Assembly (NCBI RefSeq): GCF_043729335.1
Contig: NZ_JAYTLQ010000029.1
Location: 1-64,000, forward strand
DNA length: 64,000 nucleotides
Direction of reading: 5' to 3'
Source: Crenothrix sp043729335
GTDB lineage: Bacteria; Pseudomonadota; Gammaproteobacteria; Methylococcales; Methylomonadaceae
Shown here in pieces: positions 33,956-42,824 of the stretch. The number at the start of each line of letters is the position of its first letter. Within the stretch, counting starts at the first letter, position 1. The notes below the pieces were generated by a model. The model did not search any database and was not told the DNA's origin. It saw only the letters and a program-made list of their open reading frames with translations. Position numbers and translations under genes: made by a program.

Positions 33956-35119
33956 GGCATCCGGAAGATAGACTTGATTAGCGCCGTACTTACGCTCAAC
34001 TGCAGTCACATGGTTAAGCAGTAGTAGCAGATTGCGCTTCAATAACCTGACGTACTCTGCGGGTTTGAGTTCACTGTATAAGCCAAGATCGGCAACAAAT
34101 AATTCGGCATTGGTATAGCCCATAAAGCCCCGCGTCGGATTAATCAAGAAAAGGTATAACTGTTTGAGTTTCTTAATGCTTTGACGATCGTAGCGACTAA
34201 AATAATTTAAATTACGGGTTATATCAGTCCGATCATCCACCATATCTGCACCGCCGTTGTCAGTGATGTAAAAATGGGCAAGCTTGGTGTCATCTGTTGC
34301 CAAACCAATATTGGTATTATTGTAACGATCCCACTGTTGAAAAATAACATCCAAGGTCATGATAATAGAATATTCGTGCGCAAGTTGGAGCAGATTACCC
34401 GTATATCCGGTTTGCAGCAAAATCTTCTTATTGGCAATAGGTTGAGGATTTGACGCTTGCAATGCCCTGATAATAGGATTGTTTTTGAAAGGCTCGCCCC
34501 GTCCTGCGCCAGGCTTGATATCAGCCATAAATTTGTATTCAGCATAGCTTTCGTGCTTTTTGGCTTTTAAGCCGCCTAAAAGTGGCGGCTTGGTCAGCCA
34601 GTCTAAAAGCCTTGGAATACGCACATCGCGTCTTCTTCCAGGTTCTAGGGTAGCCTGTTCCTTTTCTAACAAAGCTTTAAAGCCTAACACGGCTTTTTTG
34701 CCCAGTGAATAGCGAGCTGCGGGGCGCATAATATCGTCGTGACCCAGAATAGCCGCTAAGTTAAAGTAAGCAATTTCAGTGTCAGGGTTTGAGGATCCAT
34801 GACCGGTAACAAAAGTACCATAACTTTTATAACCGTTTACCAGATCGGTTTTATCTATCTTGCGGATTTTTAAATAAATTTCGGTGCTACCTGAGAGTTC
34901 AGTATAAACAAAACCCGGATCTTCAAGATTTGCACCGCTCCATCTTTTCATCCATTTGTTAGTCTCTTTGGCCAAAGGCTGCTTTAGCTTTTGTAATTTT
35001 GCAATAATAGGCGGTTGTTTTATGACATTAGCTTGCGCATTATTTGTTATTGTGACGGCCAAAGTAAAGGCAATGGTAAAGCTAACAATAGCTCTAGCAT
35101 GTGTAAAAATCGTATTCAT
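33950..35119 (-). CDS. secreted protein with FAM20-like kinase features
   Basis: The 389-residue product has a signal peptide MNTIFTHARAIVSFTIAFTL ending near NAQA at 30. K84 in IYLKIRKID, E115 in PDTEIAYFNLAAILGHDD, D264-R265 in VIFQQWDRYNNTN and D287-N288-G289 in FYITDNGG follow the order and rough spacing of the catalytic Lys, Glu, Asp and DNG of FAM20-type secreted kinases. The family is known mainly from the animal secretory pathway, with bacterial relatives. The kinase call is inferred and may cover a pseudokinase. The gene overlaps the LuxR pseudogene end by 6 bp and is part of a minus-strand group with RTX and metalloprotease genes. Confidence 0.6.
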   Translation of the reverse strand: MNTIFTHARAIVSFTIAFTLAVTITNNAQANVIKQPPIIAKLQKLKQPLAKETNKWMKRWSGANLEDPGFVYTELSGSTEIYLKIRKIDKTDLVNGYKSYGTFVTGHGSSNPDTEIAYFNLAAILGHDDIMRPAARYSLGKKAVLGFKALLEKEQATLEPGRRRDVRIPRLLDWLTKPPLLGGLKAKKHESYAEYKFMADIKPGAGRGEPFKNNPIIRALQASNPQPIANKKILLQTGYTGNLLQLAHEYSIIMTLDVIFQQWDRYNNTNIGLATDDTKLAHFYITDNGGADMVDDRTDITRNLNYFSRYDRQSIKKLKQLYLFLINPTRGFMGYTNAELFVADLGLYSELKPAEYVRLLKRNLLLLLNHVTAVERKYGANQVYLPDAL

Positions 35120-35366
35120 ATTAACTTCTCGTTATGAAAATAACGAAGAATTGAATGAATAAGGTGGACTTGGCGTTTCATTTTTTCTCCAGGTTAAATT
35201 GTGGTAATACAACGTTAACGTTGATCGTACCATGAGTTTTGTGCCGAGCCCATGCTACACAGAAATAAGTACATACTTTTAGTGCTTATTCGTAAAAATA
35301 TGATATTGCAAATAAGTAAAATTCCGTTCCTATAATCTACCTTCACTACTAAAGTCAGGGTGCTAT

Positions 35367-36242
35367 CTACAAAATAAAATCTGATGCTTGCAAGCTTGGA
35401 ACCGCACTTAATTGCACTGCAAATTCTGCTGCACCATCGGCATCGTTACTGGCATAAAGAATATGCTTTGCCGCATCAAAGCGCACTTGACCAGCAGCGC
35501 TAAATTTAGCTGCACCCATAAATTTAAAATCCTGATCACCTGATGCAGCCGTATTGGCATCAATAGTGTGCAACTCAATTTTATCCAATTGCCCGTGATT
35601 AAAATCGGTAACCATGTCCATAAATGCGAGGTTTAAAGCCGATTCTTTGACATTATTAAAATCAAAGATATCTGCACTGGAACCACCGGTCATTGTGTCG
35701 GTTCCTAAGCCGCCATAAAGTATGTCTTTACCTGTATTGCCAATAAGGATGTCCTTGCCATCACCACCGTTTACGGTGTCATTGCCGTCACCGCTATCCA
35801 GTTTGTCATTTCCGGCATTGCCGTAAAGCCGGTCATTGCCCGCATTGCCATTGACAACATCATTGCCAGCATTGCCATTTAGCGTGTCATTGCCATCATC
35901 ACCAAACAGGTTGTCATTGCCTACGCCGCCGTTAAGCGTATCTTTTCCTATGCCGCCAAAAAGTGTGTCGCTGCCTGCATCACCGTAAAGACTGTCATCG
36001 CCATCTCCGCCAGTCAGCTTGTCATTACCCGCATCACCATGAAGGACATCATTGCCGGTATTACCAAAAAGATTATCGTTGCCAGCACCCCCAAAGAGCT
36101 TGTCGTTGCCCTCGTCACCATAAAGGTTATCGCTGCCTTTGTCCCCAGAAAGGCTATCATTTCCTCCGAAACCCTTTATGGTATCGTTGTTAGCTGTGCC
36201 GTTTAGTTTATTATTTAATTTGTTTCCGTTAATAATGGCCAT
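35367..36242 (-). CDS. RTX calcium-binding protein
   Basis: The 291-residue product is mostly RTX nonapeptide repeats of the form GGxGNDxLxG, about 18 units from residue 15 to about 195, that bind calcium and fold into a parallel beta roll. The C-terminal 95 residues (DIFDFNNVKESALNLAFMDM) resemble the serralysin C-terminal domain, usually with a type I secretion signal. There is no N-terminal signal peptide, as expected. No type I exporter is in the window. It lacks an enzyme domain, so it is a short RTX protein of unknown target. Neighbouring secreted protease and kinase-like genes suggest a secreted-factor group. Confidence 0.9.
   Translation of the reverse strand: MAIINGNKLNNKLNGTANNDTIKGFGGNDSLSGDKGSDNLYGDEGNDKLFGGAGNDNLFGNTGNDVLHGDAGNDKLTGGDGDDSLYGDAGSDTLFGGIGKDTLNGGVGNDNLFGDDGNDTLNGNAGNDVVNGNAGNDRLYGNAGNDKLDSGDGNDTVNGGDGKDILIGNTGKDILYGGLGTDTMTGGSSADIFDFNNVKESALNLAFMDMVTDFNHGQLDKIELHTIDANTAASGDQDFKFMGAAKFSAAGQVRFDAAKHILYASNDADGAAEFAVQLSAVPSLQASDFIL
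35700..36190 (-). repeat. 27-bp RTX-encoding repeats
   Basis: About eighteen degenerate 27-bp units of the RTX gene, recognisable on the plus strand by recurring TCATTGCC. They are coding and translate to GGxGNDxLxG. Confidence 0.8.
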
Positions 36243-36863
36243 AGGTATGTCCCGTATAGGTAGGTTAATGTATTGTATCTATGCAACATTTAAAATTATA
36301 CGCGCCATTGTTTAAAAATGAATACAAAATTAACGTTCAGGCTACTGGGGTAAGGAGGATAAAATCAACACGTTATATTTTCCCTCATCCCAAGCTCCTC
36401 CCTCCGCAGAAGGAGCTTGAAACTTGTGTAGATACTTAATGCCCTGAGGGAGAAAGAGCCGTACTCTTAACTTAATACCAGTGACACAGAGCGTGGGAAC
36501 GATATAAATTGCCACTCAACTACGGCGTTATTTTTGTTGCAAAACAGCCTTAAAAAGACTACGGATGCAGTGGGTTAGGATTTATAGGGGTGTGGTATTA
36601 AATTGGGGTGGGCAAAAAAATGACTGATTAATTCGTGGTAAGCATGAAAGCCGTTCGTGGGAGCCTGTCGAACCATGATCGGCTTTCCCGTCATCCTTCG
36701 ACAAGCTCAGAAGAACGGGAAAACCTTGTTGAGTAGGGTGGACAACGCTTTTCTGCCCACCTTTTATCTTAATGTGGGTAGGCAAAAAAACCTGCCCAGC
36801 CAACGGACGCAGGAGCGTCACCAGCGGTATTCCCACGCAGAGCGTGGGAACAATATCTATTTT
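36243..36863. other. 621-bp intergenic region with a patchwork of dispersed repeats
   Basis: It contains a partial copy of the 8007-8080 element end (CTTAACTTAATACCAGTGAC near 36466), an inverted repeat with ends CCGTTCGTGGGAGCCTGTCG (36651) and AGCTCAGAAGAACGG (to 36718), a GTAGGGTGG...CCCACC segment (about 36733-36760), and a palindrome TTCCCACGC/GCGTGGGAA at 36830-36850 just after the metalloprotease stop. No gene is seen. Confidence 0.6.
36651..36718. repeat. inverted repeat of the CCGTTCG...CGAACGG type
   Basis: The arms CCGTTCGTGGGAGCCTGTCG and its imperfect reverse complement GACAAGCTCAGAAGAACGG face each other. This is a widespread class of intergenic repeat. Its role is unknown. Confidence 0.6.
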
Positions 36864-38507
36864 TTAACGTACATTAATAACCACTTTACCCACATTATTG
36901 GTTTTATTATTATCGCTACCCGAAGCAACCTGCACAGCACTGATCTTCTTGGTTACCGTGGCTCCCGCTTTAAGCTTCAGAGTAATTGTGCGGGCTGTAT
37001 TGGCAGCAATCGAACCCAAATTACATGCCAACTGCGTAGCACTACGGGTACACGTAGCCTTACCAGCACTTACAGTAACACCGGTTAACGTTAACCCTGA
37101 TGGAATAATAACGCGTGCAATACTGCCCACAGCAGCGCCTGTGCCGCCGTTCCTCACTTCAACAGGATAATTAAAACTCTGAGATCTCACCGTGTTAATA
37201 GGGTTAACCGGAAATACAGGGCGTAAATCTGAATCACCTGTAGGAGTAGGCGCAGGTACAGGTGCCGGGATTGGAGCTGGGGCTGGCGCGGGCGGGTTAG
37301 TGCTATTAGTCAAACAAGCGGCACTGGCAATATTGGGGGACATCTGTTGCAGACTACAGGGGGAAAATTGGCTAGTATTATTCAAGAATGGATTCATGAT
37401 GTAATTGCCTGGCGTACTCGCACAAGCTGATCCACTTTGGGCATCATGTGGTGCGCCAAAATTATGCCCCATTTCGTGGGCAACCGTTAAAGCCCCTGCC
37501 GTACCGGTTCCCGTTATCTGACTTAACCCCACACCATAAGCTTTGGAGCACAGCGCGCCAATATAGGCTATGCCCACGGTAGAGCCATCGATATTGCGGC
37601 TGGTGAAAAGATGTGCAATACCCGGGTTATTAAAACCAGGCGCCTTGGTAAAACTGGAAAACTGATTAAGCAGTGTTGTCGAGCTTGTCGAAGTCATCGC
37701 CCCATCATTGGTTAATGCTCTTATTTCGCTGACATTGATATGAACACCCACTTGATCTGAATAAATGCCATCGACAACATTCATGCGGGCAACCACGGCT
37801 GCTTGTGGGTTTGCACTATTCGCCTGGGTGAATTTCGCATCGGTAACAATAGCGACATCAAGCTGACGGGCCGTTGCAGGCAAGGCTTTAGCGCGTGTTT
37901 GCAGTTCGCCTACCAGTTTTTGAAACTTATGAACACTTTTGGCTTTGGGGTCTAAAGCACAAGTGGCATCAGATTCTGTTTCAGAAAGCTTGTAGATAAG
38001 TGAATACGGCTTGCTGGCTGCTTTTGCCAATTGTCTACCGGCAAGGGCTTTGGCGACGTCATCTGAGCTATCGATGATATAGAGCTCCTTACCATCCCAA
38101 AATGCGCCAGTGATTTTTTCACCGGCTTTATTAATTCTGGCCCACGAACCCTGTACGCCGGTTAACTTACCTTTGTACAGCTGCATCGATTTTTTAAGAC
38201 GGTTCTTTTGCGCCGTGGGCAAATTAGCTACCAGTTGATCATTAGATTCAAGTGCCAAGTCGAATTGTTTGCCAAAGGCTTTTAACGACACTGTGGTCGC
38301 GGGAGCCATCTTTGCAGCGATCCGCGAATTTTTTGAAGCTTCAGGTGTGCTAAAACGGATATTGTTTAGGGGTTCATGGTGCAGAATTTTAAAATCCTCG
38401 CCCAGACTGGACGGGGCTATTTCTTGAGCAAGCGCGGGCTGAACAGCGATGCTGGCTAAAGAAATTGCTCCGAGCAGTGTTGAATAGTGCCTTGTTTTAT
38501 TTCTCAT
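36864..38507 (-). CDS. secreted reprolysin-like (M12B-type) zinc metalloprotease
   Basis: The 547-residue product has a signal peptide MRNKTRHYSTLLGAISLASI...ALAQ, a propeptide-like region, and a metzincin core with AHEMGHNFGAPHD (HExxHxxGxxHD, H344-H354) followed by the Met-turn YIMNP. Four cysteines lie near the Met-turn and after it. A proline-rich linker (PAPAPAPIPAPVPAPTPTG) leads to a C-terminal DUF11-like beta domain from about 435 onward. It is a secreted protease similar to ADAM-type enzymes. The start at 38507 is chosen because an upstream extension would hide the signal peptide. Confidence 0.88.
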   Translation of the reverse strand: MRNKTRHYSTLLGAISLASIAVQPALAQEIAPSSLGEDFKILHHEPLNNIRFSTPEASKNSRIAAKMAPATTVSLKAFGKQFDLALESNDQLVANLPTAQKNRLKKSMQLYKGKLTGVQGSWARINKAGEKITGAFWDGKELYIIDSSDDVAKALAGRQLAKAASKPYSLIYKLSETESDATCALDPKAKSVHKFQKLVGELQTRAKALPATARQLDVAIVTDAKFTQANSANPQAAVVARMNVVDGIYSDQVGVHINVSEIRALTNDGAMTSTSSTTLLNQFSSFTKAPGFNNPGIAHLFTSRNIDGSTVGIAYIGALCSKAYGVGLSQITGTGTAGALTVAHEMGHNFGAPHDAQSGSACASTPGNYIMNPFLNNTSQFSPCSLQQMSPNIASAACLTNSTNPPAPAPAPIPAPVPAPTPTGDSDLRPVFPVNPINTVRSQSFNYPVEVRNGGTGAAVGSIARVIIPSGLTLTGVTVSAGKATCTRSATQLACNLGSIAANTARTITLKLKAGATVTKKISAVQVASGSDNNKTNNVGKVVINVR

Positions 38508-38824
38508 TATAAATATCTCTACTAAGTCAAAATTGTACCGAATTTGTTTATTCGGCTGTAGAGACAATAGTTGCGAAATATTAAACCGATCTTAAATCAA
38601 AAATCTTTCTTCATTCTTCAACCGTTGCCGAATTTACAATAGAACACGCATGACAACGCTTAGACCGGACTCATTTTTTATGCCAAATTTGGAAATAACC
38701 TCCTTTTGAACGGCAGCTTTTACCGTGCTTAAAAAATGCCCAGTTCTCTCAAATGACTGGCATCTGGTATCATAAACTATTGAATGCAGACAATTCGTCG
38801 GCATTCGCTGATTAAGAGTCCTCT
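38508..38824. other. divergent region between metalloprotease and dbpA
   Basis: This 317-bp A+T-rich stretch must carry both promoters. A TGGTATCAT word at about 38765-38773 resembles an extended -10 box 52 bp before dbpA. Nothing else is recognisable. Confidence 0.4.
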
Positions 38825-40213
38825 GTGAACACTGTTAAATTTTCCTCATTACCGTTAAGCCCTGCCCTGCTTGAAAATATAGAATCTCTGGGTTATACCC
38901 AGCTCACACCTGTTCAGGCCGAAAGTTTGCCGTCTATTCTTGACGGCAAAGATGTGATTGCACAAGCCAAAACCGGCAGCGGTAAAACCGCCTGCTTTGG
39001 TATCGGCATATTATCTGCGCTAGATTTGACTAACTTTAGAGTGCAAGCACTGGTGGTGTGCCCAACCCGCGAACTGGCCGATCAGGTCTGTAACGAGATT
39101 CGCAAGCTAGCCCGGTTCACCCAAAACATTAAGGTTCTGGCCTTATGCGGCGGCACGCCAGCTCGTCCGCAAGCGGAATCTCTGGATCATGGTGTGCATA
39201 TTGTTGTCGGCACACCGGGGCGTTTGCAGGAACATCTGCGTAAGCGCAACTTGATATTGGATAGCTTAAAAATACTGGTATTGGATGAAGCCGACCGTAT
39301 GCTGGACATGGGTTTTGAAGAAGCAGTTTCAGAGGTGATTTCGTATGCACCAAAACAACGGCAAACCTTACTGTTTTCTGCCACATTTGCCGACCCGATC
39401 CGGGAACTGAGCCGGAAATTTCAGAGCAATCCGGTTACCGTCAGCATTGAGGAAGGCCATCAGGAAGACGCTATCGAGCAGCGTTTTTTTCAGATAGAGA
39501 AAAACAATAGAACCAATGCGATGGGCTATCTTCTGGCGTATTATCGACCAGAATCCACGGTAATATTCTGTAATACTAAAAAAGATTGCCATGAGGTTGC
39601 CAATGGCTTGGAGCGTAACGGGTTTTCTGTGCAGGCCTTACATGGTGATCTGGAGCAAAAAGATCGCGATCAGGTTTTGGTGCGTTTTGCCAATAAAAGC
39701 TGCTCCATTTTGGTGGCCACCGATGTGGCCGCGCGTGGTTTGGATATTAAAGAATTACAGGCAGTGATTAATTTTGAGCTGCCGTGGGATCCAGAAATTT
39801 ATGTCCATCGCATTGGTCGCACAGGTCGTGCCGGTAATAAGGGCTTGGCGTTAAGCTTGTGTACGCCGCAGGAACTGCCCCGCGTTAAAGCTATTGAAGA
39901 CTATCAAAAGTCTTCTGCACAATGGGATGAAGTTGCGCCGTTTAAAATGACCAGCGAACACCAACTGGTACCGCCGATGGTGACTTTATGGATAGACGGT
40001 GGCCGTAAAGATAAAGTGCGTCCGGGGGATATATTGGGTGCGTTAACCGGCGAGAAAGGTATTGCAGGTAGCGAAGTGGGTAAAATCGATATTTTTGATA
40101 ATCATGCCTATGTCGCCATAAAACGCAACAGTGTCGATAATGCGCTGATCTGTTTAAGAAACGGCAAAATAAAGGGACGTAACTTTAACGTACGTAAATC
40201 GCAATGGGGATAA
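38825..40213 (+). CDS. dbpA: ATP-dependent RNA helicase DbpA
   Basis: The 462-residue DEAD-box helicase shows AKTGSGKT, PTRELADQV, DEADRMLDMGF, SAT, RGLD and HRIGRTGRAG. The C-terminal RNA-binding domain (RPGDILGALTGEKGIAGSEVGKIDIF) marks DbpA, which remodels 23S rRNA hairpin 92 during 50S assembly. The start is GTG at 38825, with no better ATG upstream. The gene is separated by 14 bp from the convergent hotdog-like gene. Confidence 0.95.
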   Translation: MNTVKFSSLPLSPALLENIESLGYTQLTPVQAESLPSILDGKDVIAQAKTGSGKTACFGIGILSALDLTNFRVQALVVCPTRELADQVCNEIRKLARFTQNIKVLALCGGTPARPQAESLDHGVHIVVGTPGRLQEHLRKRNLILDSLKILVLDEADRMLDMGFEEAVSEVISYAPKQRQTLLFSATFADPIRELSRKFQSNPVTVSIEEGHQEDAIEQRFFQIEKNNRTNAMGYLLAYYRPESTVIFCNTKKDCHEVANGLERNGFSVQALHGDLEQKDRDQVLVRFANKSCSILVATDVAARGLDIKELQAVINFELPWDPEIYVHRIGRTGRAGNKGLALSLCTPQELPRVKAIEDYQKSSAQWDEVAPFKMTSEHQLVPPMVTLWIDGGRKDKVRPGDILGALTGEKGIAGSEVGKIDIFDNHAYVAIKRNSVDNALICLRNGKIKGRNFNVRKSQWG

Positions 40214-40227
40214 TTTTTTTAACAAAC

Positions 40228-41172
40228 TTATTTTTGTGCAAGATTCTTGAGTATTTCTTCCAAAGGCACAAGGTTCATCGTTAACCTGAATAGCACGGCA
40301 TTATTCTCTAGCAACCCGTAACAGTGATAAGTTCTAAGGCGTATATTGGTTTGGTTTAAAGTATTTGCAGGCGATTCAGGCACTTGTTGAACCAGAATGT
40401 TCAGCGTGTCGTTATTTTTAAGCTGACTGACATAGTGCCGGTCTACTGAAATCTCATGCGAGGTGTAGACCATGGGGTTGCGCTTAAAGTCATGATTTTC
40501 TAACTGCGCTTTTTCCAGCAAAGCACCAGACGTTAAGCTGCACGGAAATATTTCCGGATAATGCGCAAACTGTAATACCTCATCAAAATAATCGGCTTGT
40601 TCTGCAAAAGACCCCGATAGAAAGTTTTTAGCCGAACCGTTATTGACATATTTACGTTTAAGAAAATAATCTGTTCCCGGAACAGTTGTGCGGTCTGGAA
40701 CGCCGTTTAGATCAGGTAAATTATCAAGTGGTATACCCGCTAAAAATAACGGCTCGGAGGTTTCTTTTTTAAAGCCCAATAACACGGTTTTGCCATCAGA
40801 TTTCAGGGCAATGCGATTGCCCAGTGTCAGCGTGGGAATAGTGCTAATGAGGGTTTTTTTTATATCGAGATAAACGGGCGTGCGTGGGCGAACGGCATTA
40901 ACAAAGGTAATTTGATAATTACTGAAACGCAGATTATTTTCGGCAATCACCTGGTCTTCATGATGCGCTGCACGGTAAAGCCGCATTTGGTATTCAATCA
41001 GGGTATTGAGTTGATAACCTAATACAATGGGGCCTTTAAATGGGTTATGGGTAATCTGTAACCATTTATGTTTATCGTGGAACAAATTGAAATCATCAGA
41101 CGCGTTACGCGCTACTTCGATGTGAATTTGTTCAAAAGTATAAGATTCTTTATTCATGTCAACAGGCGACAT
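40228..41172 (-). CDS. hotdog-like (MaoC-like) protein of unknown function
   Basis: The 314-residue product contains DDFNLFHDKHKWLQITHNPFKGPIVLGYQL, which reads like the hydratase segment of MaoC-type hotdog proteins, and a second similar half. The catalytic pattern is loose, so the activity is uncertain. It shares its first base with the stop of the upstream APH-family gene (TAATG), so the two are translationally coupled. The biochemical link between the two is unknown. Confidence 0.55.
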   Translation of the reverse strand: MSPVDMNKESYTFEQIHIEVARNASDDFNLFHDKHKWLQITHNPFKGPIVLGYQLNTLIEYQMRLYRAAHHEDQVIAENNLRFSNYQITFVNAVRPRTPVYLDIKKTLISTIPTLTLGNRIALKSDGKTVLLGFKKETSEPLFLAGIPLDNLPDLNGVPDRTTVPGTDYFLKRKYVNNGSAKNFLSGSFAEQADYFDEVLQFAHYPEIFPCSLTSGALLEKAQLENHDFKRNPMVYTSHEISVDRHYVSQLKNNDTLNILVQQVPESPANTLNQTNIRLRTYHCYGLLENNAVLFRLTMNLVPLEEILKNLAQK

Positions 41173-42212
41173 TACGGTTTTAATTCGGCAATCAACTGGG
41201 TTATAACCGCTTCCTTACCCATAATGTCTTCACACAAATTAAACTGCGCTACGGCGCGGTGCAAATTCTGTTCGGGATCAGTGACCTTAAAATAACGATT
41301 GCCTTCCAGATAGTCAGTATAAAAACGTATGCCCAATTCAAAAGGTATCAGTCTTATGGCAGGGTATAAATACTGGTAATCGGCTTCAGTAAAAAATGCT
41401 GCCGCTTCGGCCAGATAGTTTTTTAAAATGGCGACAGCAATGTCCAGATTAAAGCGGTTGGTATTCATGTCATGGCAGCAAGAGCGCAAGCAATCACCAA
41501 TATCGTAATGCACTAAGCCGGGTTTTACGGTATCAAGATCAATCAAGCTGACAATACGCTGGCTGCTGGTATCGAACAGAAAGTTATTAATTTTTGGATC
41601 ACCGTGGATAATGCGCACAGTCAACAGATCCTGCTGTTTTGCGTTTTCTAGATCCTCTGCTAGCGACTGAAATTTGTCGATAAATTCGGCGCAATAGCGA
41701 TTCGCTTTTGGTTCAGTGTCTAAGCTGATCTTTTGATAATGTTTAAGATAATCGGGGGCAATATGAAAACCGGGTAGCGTATCTTGTAATAAGCCTGGGT
41801 AAAGATCGCTTAGTAAATAATGAAAATGCCCCAACGCAGAACCAATTTGTTCGGCATCGGCTAAGGTTCTTATCGCTTCCAGACTTTCGGTTTTTTCAAT
41901 AAACGTTAATGCGCGCCAATAATCCTGATTTTCATCCTGATACAAAATCGCACCATCGCTAATCGCTAAAATAACGGGAATTTGTAATTTTACGTCCACA
42001 GGGGCTTTTTGCTGCATGTGCTGATTTAGCATAATCAGATTAGCCATGATTTGCTCAGGATGAGCAAACACCTGACGATTGATACGCTGCAATACAAAAC
42101 TGTGCGTATCGGTTATTACCCGATACGTATCATTAATCAGGCCATTGCCGAGAGGTGTTATTTCCCTGACTGTCTTGGCAAATTGTTGGGCAATATTTAA
42201 CAAGGCAGTCAT
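41172..42212 (-). CDS. aminoglycoside-phosphotransferase-fold kinase, NahK-like
   Basis: The 346-residue protein has HGDPKINNFLFD (catalytic loop) and SLIDLDTVKPG (metal-binding aspartate) of the APH/choline kinase fold. The FVLQRINRQVFAHPEQIMANL start resembles N-acetylhexosamine 1-kinase-type proteins. The sugar substrate is inferred only. It lies between rdgB and the hotdog gene on the same strand, coupled to the latter by TAATG and 3 bp from rdgB. Confidence 0.8.
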   Translation of the reverse strand: MTALLNIAQQFAKTVREITPLGNGLINDTYRVITDTHSFVLQRINRQVFAHPEQIMANLIMLNQHMQQKAPVDVKLQIPVILAISDGAILYQDENQDYWRALTFIEKTESLEAIRTLADAEQIGSALGHFHYLLSDLYPGLLQDTLPGFHIAPDYLKHYQKISLDTEPKANRYCAEFIDKFQSLAEDLENAKQQDLLTVRIIHGDPKINNFLFDTSSQRIVSLIDLDTVKPGLVHYDIGDCLRSCCHDMNTNRFNLDIAVAILKNYLAEAAAFFTEADYQYLYPAIRLIPFELGIRFYTDYLEGNRYFKVTDPEQNLHRAVAQFNLCEDIMGKEAVITQLIAELKP

Positions 42213-42215
42213 GGG

Positions 42216-42824
42216 CTATAGTCCTGAAGTTTTTAACAAACGCATGAGCATATTTAATGCTTGTCCTCTGTGGCTGAGGGCATTTTTAACGGCGGGCGGT
42301 AATTGTGCAGATGTGTATTGCTGTTCGGGAACCCAGAAAATGGGATCATAACCGAAACCGTTATCACCCGCTGCATGATCGACAATATGACCTTCCCAAC
42401 TGCCTTGCGCGATGATCGGGCATGGATCGTTAGCATGTCGCAGATACACCAGAACGCAGATAAAACGGGCGCTGCGTTGTTCGATCGGGAAGTCTTTAAG
42501 TGCCAGTAACAATTTGGTGTTATTGTCCTGATCGCTAGCCCCCACGCCTGCATAGCGAGCGGAGATAACACCAGGAGCGCCGCCCAAAGCATCAACCACT
42601 AAGCCAGAATCATCCGCTATCGCAGGCATCTGGCAATGTAATGCCGCATTTCGGGCTTTTAATAGGGCATTTTCTATAAAGGTAACACCGCTTTCCTCAC
42701 ATTCGGTCACACCAAATTCGGATTGTGGCCGAATAGTATTATCTTGCAAAATAGCCTGAAACTCTTTGACTTTGCCTTGATTACCGCTGGCCAGGACTAT
42801 AGTGTGCTGTGTCGCCAATATCAT
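42216..42824 (-). CDS. rdgB: XTP/dITP diphosphatase (RdgB/HAM1)
   Basis: The 202-residue protein has the Ham1 motifs ASGNQGKVKEF, ADDSGLVVDALGGAPGVISARYAG and the C-terminal ALSHRGQAL. It removes deaminated purine nucleotides from the pool. It overlaps rph by 4 bp on the same strand, the order usual in gammaproteobacteria. Confidence 0.95.
   Translation of the reverse strand: MILATQHTIVLASGNQGKVKEFQAILQDNTIRPQSEFGVTECEESGVTFIENALLKARNAALHCQMPAIADDSGLVVDALGGAPGVISARYAGVGASDQDNNTKLLLALKDFPIEQRSARFICVLVYLRHANDPCPIIAQGSWEGHIVDHAAGDNGFGYDPIFWVPEQQYTSAQLPPAVKNALSHRGQALNMLMRLLKTSGL

Noticed and set aside
35700..36190. CRISPR-like or satellite repeats
   Set aside because: The 27-bp units are degenerate and in frame, encoding RTX nonapeptides; there are no unique spacers.
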